From Loripinus fragilis (taxonomy: Eukaryota; Mollusca; Bivalvia; Lucinida; Lucinidae), in assembly GCA_964019695.1 (NCBI GenBank), contig OZ026515.1, forward strand, positions 40,750,994 through 40,814,993: a DNA stretch of 64,000 nt, in the 5' to 3' direction. The position numbers and the translations under genes are program-made. The notes below the pieces were generated by a model. It was not told where the DNA came from. It made no database searches and was given only the letters and a program-made list of their open reading frames with translations. Positions 10,266 to 22,616 of this stretch are shown one piece after another; the stretch's first letter is position 1, and every line of letters begins with the position of its first letter.

Positions 10266-11220
10266 TATACCCGCTCTTTTCTTTAGAAAAAAAGGGTATA
10301 TTAATTTCATGTCAAATCCGTCTGTCTGTCTGTCCGTCTGTGCGTCCGTCCGTCACGTTTCTTGTAAATGTATCTCCTCCTAAACCTTTAGAGGTAGCAA
10401 CTTCAAACTTTGTTGGTTAATAGGTCACATGATGTAGAGGGTACTGGGCAACATTTAGTGTGACCTTGACCCCAAGGTCAAGGTCAAATAATGCATTTTC
10501 TTGTAAATGTATCTACTCCTAAATGGTTAGACGCAGCAACTTCAAATTTTGTAGCTGAATAGGTCACTTGATGTAGAGGGTACTGGGCAAAATTTTGTGT
10601 GACCTTGTCAAGGTCAAAGATTGAATTTTCTTGTAAATGCTTCTCATCCTAAAGCTTTTGACGTAGTAACTTCAAACTCTGTAGGTGCATATGTCACATG
10701 CTGTGGAAGGCACTGGGCAACATTTTGTGTGACTCTGACCTGAAGGTCAAGGTCAAATAATGTATTTTCTTGTAAATGCATCTTCTTAAAACTTGCTGGT
10801 GCACTAAGGTCACATGATGTGGAGGGTACTCGGCAACATTTTGTGTGACCTTGACCCCAAGGTCAAGGTCTAATAATGTATTTTTTTTGAAAATGCATCT
10901 TCTCCTTAACCATTGGCAGTAGCAACTTCAAACTTTGCAGGTACATAGGTCACATGATGTAGAGGGCAATGCTTCATGTGGCCTTGGTCAAGGTCAAATC
11001 AAATATTTCTTGTAAATGCATTTCCTCCTAAACCGTTGGACATAGCAGCTTCAAATTTTGCAGGTGCATAGGTCAAGGTCAAAAGTGAAATAGTGTACTT
11101 TCTTGTAAATGCATCTCCTGCTAAACGGTTGGACGTAGCAACTTCAAAAACTTTGCAGATGCTTTGGTTAGCTCAAAAGCGCGTATTTGCGATGGTGTAC
11201 CTTTGACTGAAGTCTAGTTA
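10266..11220 (+). repeat. Tandem element rich in AGGTCA motifs, copy 1
   Basis: Opens with the palindrome 'tatacccgctcttttc...' (pair 'gaaaaaaagggtata'), then a 'gtctgtctgtccgtc' tract, then about seven diverged units of 110-150 bp: 'tcttgtaaatg', 'ctcctaaac', 'agcaacttcaaactt', 'aggtcacatgatgtagaggg', 'ctgggcaacatttt', 'tgtgaccttgacc', 'aaggtcaaggtcaaa'. Ends 'gtatttgcgatggtgtacc'. The same element lies at 37181-38335. At least five TCAAGGTCA sequences are present. No coding capacity. Confidence 0.85.
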
Positions 11221-11443
11221 TGTTTGGTATCCAAGTAAACAAAGAATTTAAATATAACTGTGGCATAAATCACAAATTGCACCCAGGCTTTCCAGGCATA
11301 TTTTACCTAAACACACTATGTGCCTACAAGCCCACATAGCTTACACTGAGTACTTTATTAGTTGTTTACACTATCAGACTTATTTAGGCTTCTCCACTCA
11401 AAAAAGGCCTGGTGTCTGTCCTTCCATCTGTAGAAAAAAGCTT

Positions 11444-11832
11444 GTGTACTCCCCAGGGGGGGGGGGGGGTACTCTGATATTTTTATACATACATAGGCTC
11501 GGGTCATTTTTTTGGTTCAAAATTTTGAATTTCAATATTTTTGGGGGTTTTCAGAAAAAATAATATTTTTTGGGGGTATATTTTTTTGGGGTCATTACAA
11601 AATTGGACTATATTTAGTGGTCGTTGCTATGTATTTTAGGGTCTTTTCTTAAGGTCAAGGTACAGAATTGAGGATATTTTTTGGGGTTGCCAAAATTTCA
11701 AATATTTTTGGGGGGTGCTTGAAATTCCTGATATTTTTTTTGGGGGGGGGGGGGGGGGGGGGGGTGAACGGTAGATGCTGGACCCGAGCCTACGTATGAA
11801 GAAAAAATGAGAGTACCCCCGGGGTGTACTCA
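11444..11832. mobile_element. Poly-G element with inverted ends, about 390 bp
   Basis: The left end ('gtgtactccccagg', G run, 'tactctgata', 'cataggctcgggtc') recurs inverted at the right ('gacccgagcctacgta', 'gagtacccccggggtgtact'). Contains G runs at 11456-11469 and 11742-11764 (23 G). A truncated relative is at 58813-58975. Not present at the matching place in the right arm. Confidence 0.7.
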
Positions 11833-12751
11833 GTAATTTTAGTACCATTTGAGATATTTTGATGATATTTGGTATACATAAATATCAGGTCAAGTCAGTA
11901 TGTCATGTGCAAGAATGGTTGCTCTCCTTTGCTGCACTTTTGAGTTATCTCCCTTGAATGAACTTTACAGCGGTAAGCTTGTGCGCTCAATAACTCTTGA
12001 ACCTTTTGAGATTGTTGGTTAAATCCTGAAGTCTCAAAACTAAGCTAATGATTTATGCTTTGCTTACCACTGAGTCAAGTTGGGCCTTGGCAGTTGTCAG
12101 TTTAATACTGTACTCTAAAAAAGGATTTGTACTAAGTACAGGTTCACTCACCACTTTGGTATACATGGGTGTAAGTTTTCAGGATTATGCCAGAATTCAG
12201 GATTCTGAGGCTGACTTTCTGTGAGTTTTTTCCCAGCATTACTTCAGTTAAAGACAAATGGCCGTTGATACTAACAATATTTTTTGTTGACATTCTGCAA
12301 ATTTTAAGATTTAAATTTCTTAAGATCAGGATGTTGGTTTGGTTTATTTTGATGTTTTATGTCCCAGTCAACAGCTACCGTCATGTCGTTGCTTGTAAAT
12401 TACATACTTTCACTCATGGGCATTTTCCGTCATGGGAAGATTTTGATACATGTACATTCACTGACATGCCCATACATGTACTGAGCTATAGACTGCAATG
12501 GGATGTTAAATAGGAAAACAAATTTAAAACACATTAAGATGAATTTTATGAATTGCTTTAGTTTGCTCATGTTTACTTTTGGTAATTTCAAGGAAATCAA
12601 GTGAATCTGAAATGCAGGCACTTGTCAATCCACACAATCTGCATGTATAAATGTTGAGACCAAATTCACATTAACACTGGCTCAAATCATTCTTAAGGGT
12701 CAGTTTGATTTTTTAAATAAAAGTAAACATATTATTTCTTTTTTTCAGGGA

Positions 12752-12793
12752 AATGGAGACTTGCTGCAGATATTAAAGGATGGTGGACATTAA
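12752..12793 (+). other. Weak candidate for a terminal exon or exon relic
   Basis: A pyrimidine-rich run ending in CAG (12739-12749) precedes a short open stretch that stops at TAA 12791-12793. The inverted copy near 31887-31925 keeps 'ggagac', 'gcagat' and 'ggacattaacctgcatcatc'. Too short to assign a protein; no upstream exon was found. It may be chance. Confidence 0.15.
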
Positions 12794-12984
12794 CCTGCAT
12801 CATCTGCAATTTGTTTAGTCATATGGCACCTGTACAGCATGCCATGATGGTCACTTTTTCTGAAGACTTCAGATATTGGTTCTGTTGATGGCATCCAGTT
12901 GGTGACTCTGCTTCATGTACTTATTACTATCTCAGTGCCATCAGGATGCCTTTTACATGGCCATTATACACTTCATTAGATGGA

Positions 12985-13125
12985 TTCATGAGGAACTTTG
13001 TTGAAGCCTGAGCAAGACACTTAATTCTCTGCTTTGTATTTGGTTCACCCAGGAAGACAGGAAAACATGAATGCATGACTGAAAAATTGTTGTTGACTGG
13101 GATCTATGTTCTACAAAGAAACAAA
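12985..13125 (+). mobile_element. Old SINE-like body, left-arm copy
   Basis: 'cctgagcaagacacttaat', 'ggttcacccaggaagac' and 'gttgttgactggga' resemble the conserved body of SINE family 1. The same sequence is in the right arm in reverse (31545-31690), so this insertion is older than the inverted duplication. Confidence 0.55.
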
Positions 13126-13348
13126 TCAATAAATAGACACATTAGTTGCTGGAATGGAGCCTATATAGATACATTGTAGTGTTACATTACATTTCCAGAG
13201 AGATTGAGCCATATTTTAAGTATGGTGGTCTCATCCTTTGGAATGAATAGGTAACCCAAATATTCAGCTCAACCTTTCAAAGGAGAGAGGATTATACATG
13301 TATTATACAAGAATTGGACCCGTCCAGGAAAGGACTTCTGGTAAGTTA

Positions 13349-13566
13349 CCCCTTAATGCGCCAATCACAACAAAAGTCGTCTGCTGAAATGTTTAAGAAG
13401 CCTCTATGGCAAACAGTGTGTATCCAGATCAGACTGCTCCTACTGTTCTGGGTCCACGCTGTTTGCTTCTATACTTAATTCGTCAGTAATGCTAGGCAAT
13501 TATTTGCAGCAGACAACTTCAGCAGACGAAATTTTCAGATGCATTTTTTTCTTGGCGCTTTAAGGG
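13349..13566. mobile_element. MITE, 218 bp, with TTA duplication and an empty site in the other arm
   Basis: Inverted ends: CCCTTAATGCGCCAA and, inverted, CCCTTAAAGCGCCAA. Flanked by TTA (13346-13348, 13567-13569). The right arm reads continuously 'gcatatataagttaactt' at 31133-31152, the unoccupied site. A 3-bp TTA target fits PIF/Harbinger-like MITEs, though TA-targeting elements cannot be excluded. Confidence 0.75.
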
Positions 13567-16387
13567 TTAACTTATAAATGCACTGTTAACTTAGTAATGT
13601 AAAACATGCCATGTGCATATAATGAACTGACAAGCACAATTAAGTACTTAGCATATTCTCACACCCCTAATTGGAATTCTTCGACTGATTTCTAGATGGG
13701 GCAATTCCCAACTTGGAATATCCCTAGTTCCAGTTAATTTGGTGTGTTTGCAACATTACATAGGTAAAATCACTGTAGCAAATGATACTTATAGTAGAAA
13801 CAGACATATAAATTTAGGTACTTAGCATATTCTGACACCTAAAAGTTTTTCATAGAAATATTCATAGATGGGGCATTTCCCAACTAAGAATATCACTAGT
13901 TTCAACTTGCTTTTTGCACATGACACACTGTCTTGACCTGATATTCAACATTATTTAGGTTAAGTAACTATGGCATTTATAGTTGAAACAGACATATTAA
14001 TTTTGGTACTTAGCATATTCTGACACCTGTAATTTGATTCATGAGGATATTTCAAGATGGGACTTTTCCCAATTTGGAATATCACTAGTTTCAAGTGATT
14101 TTGTGTGTTTCTAAATTAATTAGGTAAATTAACTGTGACAAATGGTACTTATAGTGGAAACAGACATATAAAAATTTAGGTACTTAGCATAAAAATATGA
14201 TACCTCTAATTGTATATCATGGAAGTATTTCTAGATGGGGCATTTTGGAACTTGGAATATCCATTGTGCCAGGTGATTTGGTGTGTTTTAACTCTAAATA
14301 GATTAAGTAACTGTAACAAATAATGCTTATATTGGAAACCAACAGAGGTAACATATTTTGACACCTCTAATTGTATTTCATGGAAATATTTCTACAGGGC
14401 GCATTTTGGAACTTGGAATATCCCTAGTTCCAGGTGAATAAGTGTGTTTTAACTCTAGTTTAAGTAACTGTAACAATTTATATTGAAAGCAGACATATTC
14501 TTTTGTTGTATAGCATATTCTGACACATCTAATTGGATTTCATGGAAATATTCCAAGATGGGGCATTTCCCAACTTGGAATATCCCTATATCCAGGTGAT
14601 TTGGTGTGTTTTCAACTCTAAATAGGTTAAGTAACTGTAACAAATTATACTTATATTGCAGACAGACAAATTAATTTAGGTACTTAGAACTTTCTGACAC
14701 TGTCTAATTGGACTTCAAGGAAATATCCCAAGATTGGAAGTTTCCAAACTTGGAATATCACTTGTTTCAAGTGATTTTGTGTGTTTCAACATTAATTAGG
14801 TAAATTTACTGTGACAAATGATACTTATAGTGGAATCAGACATATTTATGTGGGTATTGAGCATATTCAGACACATCTTATTGGATTTCATGGAAATATT
14901 CTGAGTTTGGTGATTTCCCAACTTGGAATATCAGTTTCTTCAAGTTCAACATTTATTAGTTAAAGTTACTGTGACAAATGATACTAACAGTGGAAAGGAG
15001 CATATTAATCTAGGTACTTAGCATATTCTGACACCACTAATTGGATTTCATGGAAATATTCCAAGATGGGGCACTTCCCAACTTGCAATATCACTTATTT
15101 CAAGTGATTTGGTGTGTTTCAACATTAATTAGGTAAATTTATTGTGACAAATGACACTTATAGTGGAAACAGACATAATTTTGTGGATATTGAGCATATT
15201 TCGACAAATCTAATTGGATTTCATGGAAATATTTCAAGTTGGGGGATTTCCCAACTTTGAATATCAATTTCTTCAAGTGATTTTGAGTGCTTCAGCATTT
15301 ATTAGTTAAAGTAACTGTGACAAATGATACTTACAGTGGAAAGGGGCACATTCATCTAGGTACTTAGCATATTCTGACACCATTTATTGGATTTCATGGA
15401 AATATTCCAAGATGGGGCACTTCCCAACTTGGAATATTACTTATTTCAAGTGATTTGGTGTGTTTCGACAATAATGTTAAATTTATTGTGATGAATGACA
15501 CTTATAGTGGAAACAGACATAATAATGTGGGTATTGAGCATATTTTGACACATCTAATTGGATTTCATGGAAATACTCCAAGATGGGGCACTTCCCAACT
15601 TGGAATATTAATTTCCTCAAGTGATTTGGTGTGCTTCAGCATTTATTAGTTAAAGTTACTGTGACAAATGATACTTATAATGGAAAGGGGCACATTCATC
15701 TAGGTACTAAGCATATTCTGACACCATTTATTGGATTTCATGGAAATATTCCAAGATGGAGCACTTCCCAACTTGGAATATTACTTATTTCAAGTGATTC
15801 GGTGTGTTTCAACATTAATAAGATAAAATACATGTGACAAATGATACTTTAAGTTGGAACATACATATTGAATTAGGTACTTAGCATATTTGGACACATC
15901 TTATTGGATTTCATGCAAATATTCCAAGATGGGGCACTTCCCAACTTGGAATATCAACTTCTTCAAGTGTTTTGGTGTGCTTCAGCATTTAGTAGTAAAA
16001 GTTACTGTTACAAATGATACTTAAAGTGGAAAGGAGCATATTATTCTAGGCACTTAGCATATTCGGACACCACTTATTGGCTTTCATGGAAATATTCCAA
16101 GATGGGGCACTTCCCAACTTGGAATATCACTTATTTCAAGTGATTTGGTGTGTTTCAACATTAAATTAGGTAAATTTATTGTGACAAATGATACTTAAAG
16201 TGGAAACAGACATTATTTATGTGGGTATTGAGCATATTTGGACACATCTAATTGGATTTCATGGAAATATTCCAAGATGGGGCACTTCCCAACTTGGAAT
16301 ATCACTTATATTTCAAGTGATTTGGTGTGTTTAAACATTAATTAGGTAAATTTATTGTGACAAATGATACTTATAGTGGAAACAGAC

Positions 16388-19369
16388 CAAGGTTGGCAAT
16401 CGACCGGTCAATATGCATATTGACCAGACCAGTGGTCATTACTGGTTTTAACCGGTCATTACTGGTCGATTGGTGGTCAATTGGTCGATTGAAAAAACAT
16501 TGTTGATGTGAAGATACTTAGAATTAGTTATTCCATTTTACTGGACTCTATAAGAGTCAATGTCAAAATTCGTCAAATTTTGAAAGAAGTAAAAGGAAAA
16601 ATACGAATTAAATAAAATGATATTCTTTTTTTCATGAAAGTAACAAGTTGTTTTTGAAAACACTATGAAAAGCGAAAAGAAACCTTAACAGCCAATCAGA
16701 TCCTTAAAATCAAGTTTCAAAGATCACATGACCAGATAAAATGTCAATACCGTAACAAACTTTATTTCCTGTTTTTTCTTCAAATCTCGTCATGGATATT
16801 TATTTTGTTGAAATGGATAAGTTCAATAAATCATGTGTTTCATTGTGTCAAAGGTAAAATTTGAACAAAATGATTAGTTATGACAATGAGCAAATGTAAA
16901 ATGCATCTTTTTTATCTTTAAAGTGATTTTGCATACTATTTTCTCCGTATTTTGTTTAAAAACCACATTTCTAGAAAATTACAATGCTTTGGTATGATTG
17001 TAATCAACCAAAGGAATAGATCAGGTACTTAAAATCTACATGTTGTCTCTGTCTGATATACTTTTTTCCCAAAAATATCACTGTTACGGTACTTGACAAA
17101 AATGTTACGGTATTGACCTTTAAAGAATATATGCTAGCGTAATTCTTCTGTTTAAGATTTGGTGTAGAGCACTGTTGAACAGATTGCAATGTTAATACTC
17201 TTGACACATGTGCACAGAAAGAATTTTGGAATATATGGTAGATTGCATTATTTCAAAATATTGTTACGGGTTTGACAAAACCGTTACAGTATTGACAAAC
17301 CCTGCCTGAAAACAAAACAATATGTCAATACCGTAACAAACAGTTTATACCAGTTCATCATTTAATTTGTGTTTTATGCTTCTGTTTAAATTTGACAAAG
17401 CATTCTTATCATAAATTCACTTAATAAACTTGACTAAAAACTAATATCTTTGCATTCAAAACTGTACTTTTTTGACAGTATATGTCAAAACCATAACAAG
17501 ATGTGTCAATACCACAACATTTTCATCGTTACGGTATTGACTGTTACGGTATTGATATACTCTACATATTTTTTTACCTAAAATAATGATGACTCCCTAA
17601 AACATCGCAACAAGAGTGATTTCTTGTTGAGAAATTTTATTTGGTCAAGATGTTAAAACCAGAATTTTTTTATCAAATTCCATTGTCCATTTTTGTGTTA
17701 CGGTCATTTGACACAAAAAAAATATACTATAAAAATTTCACTCACCAAAACAGTATTTTCTTTTGCCCGTTCTGTAGATGCTTTACAAAACACATGTATT
17801 CTTAGTAAACAGAAAGTGTCAAATTAGTATGATAGAAAACCAGATTCAGCACCATTAGGGATCCAGTATTATTTTTGCAATTTATCAAGTGTTACGGTCT
17901 TGACATAAACGCTTGGGACAGAGGTTTTTTGGCAAAAAAATGCAAAAAATGTAATGAAAAATCACATATTGAAACCTCCTACGTTTACTTTGATAATGCT
18001 TTTATCAATACAGCCAGTTAAAATTCCTTAGAAAATAACAGTTTTTCTGATAATTCTTGTCGAAAGTTCAATTTTTTCCGCTGGACGGGCAAAAATGCCA
18101 AAAAATGGGGTTTTAATCCAATAAAAAATATATATACACATCAATATTTTTCAGTTTTATCAGCTAGCCTTATTGAGTATGATCAGTAGTATTGTGTGAA
18201 GAAAAAAAATTCATGATCACATCAGCGGTTTTCATAAGATATGAAACGGACAAGAATTTTGAAGAATTTTGACATTGACTCATAAACAGACTTAAAATAG
18301 TTTCAATATAAGAAAATACAGGCTAATATGTTTCATGAGTTGCTATTGCTTTAAAAATGTATTGATAATTATTTAAATAGGCAGTAAAACAAACAAAAAT
18401 GAAATGTCAATAGTTTTAGATCTTCCGTCTCAATCAAACTGAATCATTACCACAACTTTCAGTTCAGACTTTTTTTTAAAAGACTTGAACTTATTTTCAA
18501 TTAACCATTAAAAAGGGGGGGGGGCAAATGCAAGTAATGAAATCAAATAAATCGTAAAACTACTGTAACTTTTTCATAGTCATAAAAATGTTTAAATCAG
18601 TGACTAATTAAATGAAATAAAGTACTAAAAATCAATCAATACTTCAAACTGACCATTAAAGAGGTCATCATGTACAAATTACTCTTTGCTCTGTTAGTTA
18701 AATTGCAAATTAAATTGGCTTTTCACCTGAAAAGACAAAGGTGTGAAAATTGTAAAGAAAACACTAAATGTTGAACAATTTATCAAGAAGTTAATTTTAA
18801 CTATAATTACCCCAGAGCAAACAAAAGTGTCAAAACACTGGACATGTCTCTCAGACTGAAGAAGGTGTGTCCAGATTATAAGACCTATCCAATCACTGAG
18901 CTTAAAATGCATTGGCTAATTCACTTGCATCTGTGTTAATATACCTGTAGAGGTGTGAAAGTGTGGTCATTCTGTTATCTGCTGCTATCAGTTATGTTAA
19001 TAATTTTACCAGTGTCATTAATAACTGTTATTGTCTCAAAATGATGAAAAAAGACCCTGTTAGGCTGTATTGTTATTCTATTCTGCCCTTAATGATAATA
19101 AAAAGACTATATATTTTTAGGTGCCTGGACTGTAATGCAGAAGTCAGTGCTAAGGTGAAAAGTGCCCTTGGCAGGGATGTAACAGTATTTTTTTTCTTTT
19201 TTCAAAAAATATAACGTAAAACCTAACCTAATATCTCAATCCATCACTAAAACAGCCACTTAAAATTTTCAATCGACCACTCAGATTCATATTGACCAGT
19301 ATTGACCACTTTTTGGCATATTGAAAACCGCTGGTTAAAACCGGGGGTGGTTTCGACCGCCCAACCTTG
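16388..19369. mobile_element. hAT-like non-autonomous transposon, 2,982 bp, inside the satellite
   Basis: Ends are inverted: CAAGGTTGG at 16388 and CCAACCTTG ending at 19369. AAACAGAC, part of the satellite monomer, flanks both sides (16380-16387, 19370-19377): an exact 8-bp target duplication, as expected for hAT elements. Subterminal blocks 'accggtcatta', 'gaccagt' and 'ggtcaattggtcgattg' recur near both ends. No transposase frame is visible inside. The matching satellite in the right arm lacks it. Confidence 0.85.
16743..17904. repeat. Cluster of the 14-bp motif GTTACGGTATTGAC in both orientations
   Basis: Forward or near-forward copies at 17083, 17104, 17263, 17283, 17528, 17543, 17697 and 17891; inverted (GTCAATACCGTAAC) copies at 16743, 17324, 17484 and 17505. 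At 17528-17556 two copies are adjacent. Copies differ by 0-3 bases and sit at irregular spacing in otherwise AT-rich DNA within the hAT-like element. Confidence 0.8.
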
Positions 19370-22300
19370 AAACAGACATTATTTATGTGGGTATTGAGCA
19401 TATTTTGACACATCTAATTTTATTCCATTGAAATATTCCAAGATGGGGCACTTCCCAACTTGGAATATCACTTATTTCAAGTGATTTGGTTTGATTCAAC
19501 ATTAATTAGTTCAAATCCATGTGGCAAATGATACTTTTAGTTGGAGAATACATATTGAATAAGGTACTTAGCATATTTGGACACATATTATTGGATTTCA
19601 TGCAAATATTCCAAGATGGGGCACTTCCCAACTTGGAATATCAATTTCTTCGAGTGATTTGGTGTGCTTCAGCATTTAGTAGTTAAAGTTACTGTGACAA
19701 ATGATACTTATAGTGGAAAGGAGCATATTATTCTAGGTACTTAGCTTATTCGGACACCACTAATAGGATTTCATGGAAATATTCCAAGATGGGGTACTTC
19801 CCAACTAGGAATATCACTTATTTCAAGTGATTTGGTGTGTTTCAACATTAATAAGATAAAATACATGTGACAAATGATACTTTAAGTTGGAACATACATA
19901 TTGAATTTGGTACTTAGCATATTTGGACACATCTTATTGGATTTCATGCAAATATTCCAAGATGGGGCACTTCCCAACTTGGAATATCAATTTCTTCAAG
20001 TGATTTGGTGTGCTTCAGCATTAGGTAGTAAAAGTTACTGTTACAAATGATACTTAAAGTGGAAAGGAGCATATTATTCTAGGCACTTAGCAAATTCGGA
20101 CACCACTTATTGGCTTTCATGGAAATATTCCAAGATGGGGCACTTCCCAACTAGGAATATCACATATTTCAAGTGATTTGGTGTGTTTCAATATTAATTA
20201 GGTAAATTTATTGTGACAAATGATACTTAAAGTGGAAACAGACATTATTTATGTGGGTATTGAGCATATTTGGACACATCTAATTGGATTTCATGGAAAT
20301 ATTCCAAGATGGGGCACTTCCCAACTTGGAAAATCACTTATATTTCAAGTGATTTGGTAAGTTTAAACATTAATTAGGTAAATTTATTGTGACAAATGAT
20401 ACTTATAGTGGAAACAGACATATTTATGTGGGTATAGAGCATATTCTGGCACATCTAATTTAATTTCATTGAAATATTCCAAGATGGGGCACTTCCCAAC
20501 TTGGAATATCACTTATTTCAAGGAATTTTGTGTGTTTCAACATTAATTAGGTAAATTTATTGTGACAAATGATACTAATAGTGGAAACAGACATATTTAT
20601 GTGGGTATTGAGCATATTTGGACACATCTAATTGGATTTCATGGAAATATTCCAAGATGGGCACTTCCCAACTAGGAATATCACTTATTTCAAGTCATTT
20701 TGTGTGCTTCAACATTAATTAGTTAAAATACATGTGACAAATGATACTTTTAGTTGGAACATACATATTGAATTAGGTACTTATCATATTTGGACACTTC
20801 TTATTGGATTTCATGCAATATTCCAAGATGGGGCACTTCCCAACTTGGAATATCAATTTCTTCAAGTGATTTGGTGTGCTTCAGCATTTAGTAGTTAAAG
20901 TCACTTTGACAAAAGATACTTAAAGTGGAAAGGAGCAAATAATTCTAGGCACTTAGCATATTCGGACACCACTAACTTGATTTCATGGAATATTCCAAGA
21001 GGGGGTACTTCCCAACTTGGAATATCACTTATTTCAAGTGATTTGGTGTGTTTCAACATTAATTAGGTAAATTTATTGTGACAAATTATACTTATAGTGG
21101 AAACAGACATATTTATGTGGGAAATGAGCATATTTGGACACATCTGATTGGATTTCATGGAAATATTCCAAGATGGGTACTTCCCAACTTGGAATATCAC
21201 TTATTTCAAGTGATTTGGTGTGTTTCAACATTTATTAGGTAAATTTATTGTGACAAATGATACTTATAGTGGAAACAGACATATTTATGTGGGTATTGAG
21301 CATATTTTGACACAGCTAATTTGATTTCATTGAAATATTCCAAGATGGGGCACTGCCCAACTTGGAATATCACTTATTTCAAGTGATTTGGTGTGTTTCA
21401 ACATTAATTAGGTAAATTTATTGTGACAAATGATACTAATAGTGGAAAAAGACATATTTATGTGGGTGTTGAGCATATTTGGACACATCTAATTGGGTTT
21501 CATGGAAATATTCCAAGATGAGGCACTTCCCAACTAGGAATATCACTTATTTCAAGTGATTTGGTGTGTTTCAATATTAATTAGGTTAATTTATTGTGAC
21601 AAATGATACTTATAGTGGAAACAGACATATTTATGTGGGTATTGAGCACATTTGGACACATCTTATTGGATTTCATGGAAATATTCTAAGATGGGGCATT
21701 TCCCAACTAGGAATATCACTTATTTCAAGTCATTTGGTTTGTTTCAACATTAATTAGATAAAATACATGTGACAAATGAAACTTATAGTGGAAACAGACA
21801 TATTGAATTAGGTACTTAGCATATTTGGACACATCTTATTGGATTTCATGCAAATATTCCAAGATGGGGCACTTCCCAACAAGGAATATCACTTATTTCA
21901 AGTCATTAGGTTTGTTTCAACATAAATTTGTTAAATACATGTGACAAATGATACTTTTAGTTGCAACATACATATTGAATAAAGTACTTAGCATAATTGG
22001 ACACATCTTATTGGATTTCATGCAAATATTCCAAGATGGGGCACTTCCCAACTTGGAATATCAATTTCTTCAAGTGATTTGGTGTGCTTCAGCATTTAGT
22101 AGTTAAAATTATTGTGACAAATGATACTTCCAGTGGAAAGGAGCATATTATTCTAGGTACTTAGCATATTCGGACACCACTAATTGGATTTCATGGAAAT
22201 ATTCCAAGATGGGGCACTTCCCAACTTGGAATATCACATATTCAAGTGATTTGGTGTGTTTCAATATTAATTAGGTAAATTTATTGTGACAAATGATACT

Positions 22301-22616
22301 TATAGTGGAAACAGACATATTTATGTGGGTATTGAGCATATTTGGACACATCTAATTGGATTTCGTGGAAATATTCTAAGATGGGTCATTTCCCAACTAG
22401 GAATATCACTTATTTCAAGTGATTTGAAGTGTTTCAACATTAATTAAATATTTATTAGGTAAATTTATTGTGACAAATGATACTTATACTGGAAACAGAC
22501 ATATTATGTGGTTATTGAGCTTATTTGGACACATCTAATTGGATTTCATGGAAATATTCCAAGTTTAGAATATCAATTTCTTCAAGTGAATTGGGTTGCT
22601 TCAGCATTATTACTTA

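Larger units (their letters stand above)
11221..13639 (+). repeat. Left flank of the large inverted duplication (outside the satellite)
   Basis: Aligns as reverse complement with 31106-34432. Anchors: 'aggctttccaggca' / 'tgcctggaaagcct'; 'agcttacactg' / 'cagtgtaagct'; 'tcaagttgggcc' / 'acccaacttga'; 'aggattctgaggctgacttt' / 'aaagtcagcctcagaatcct'; 'aacctgcatcatctgcaatt' inverted near 31861; 'tggtctcatcctttggaatg' inverted near 31245. Both sides carry arm-specific insertions. Confidence 0.85.

Noticed and set aside
10266..10320. Bacterial-type terminator (hairpin plus T run)
   Set aside because: It is the palindromic start of a eukaryotic repeat and is repeated at 37181.
11746..11830. Poly-proline protein on the minus strand
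   Set aside because: The proline run is only the translation of the G tract of a mobile element.
15455..15837. Overlapping frames in the satellite as proteins
   Set aside because: They are fortuitous frames through monomers, and neighbouring monomers have stops at the same places.
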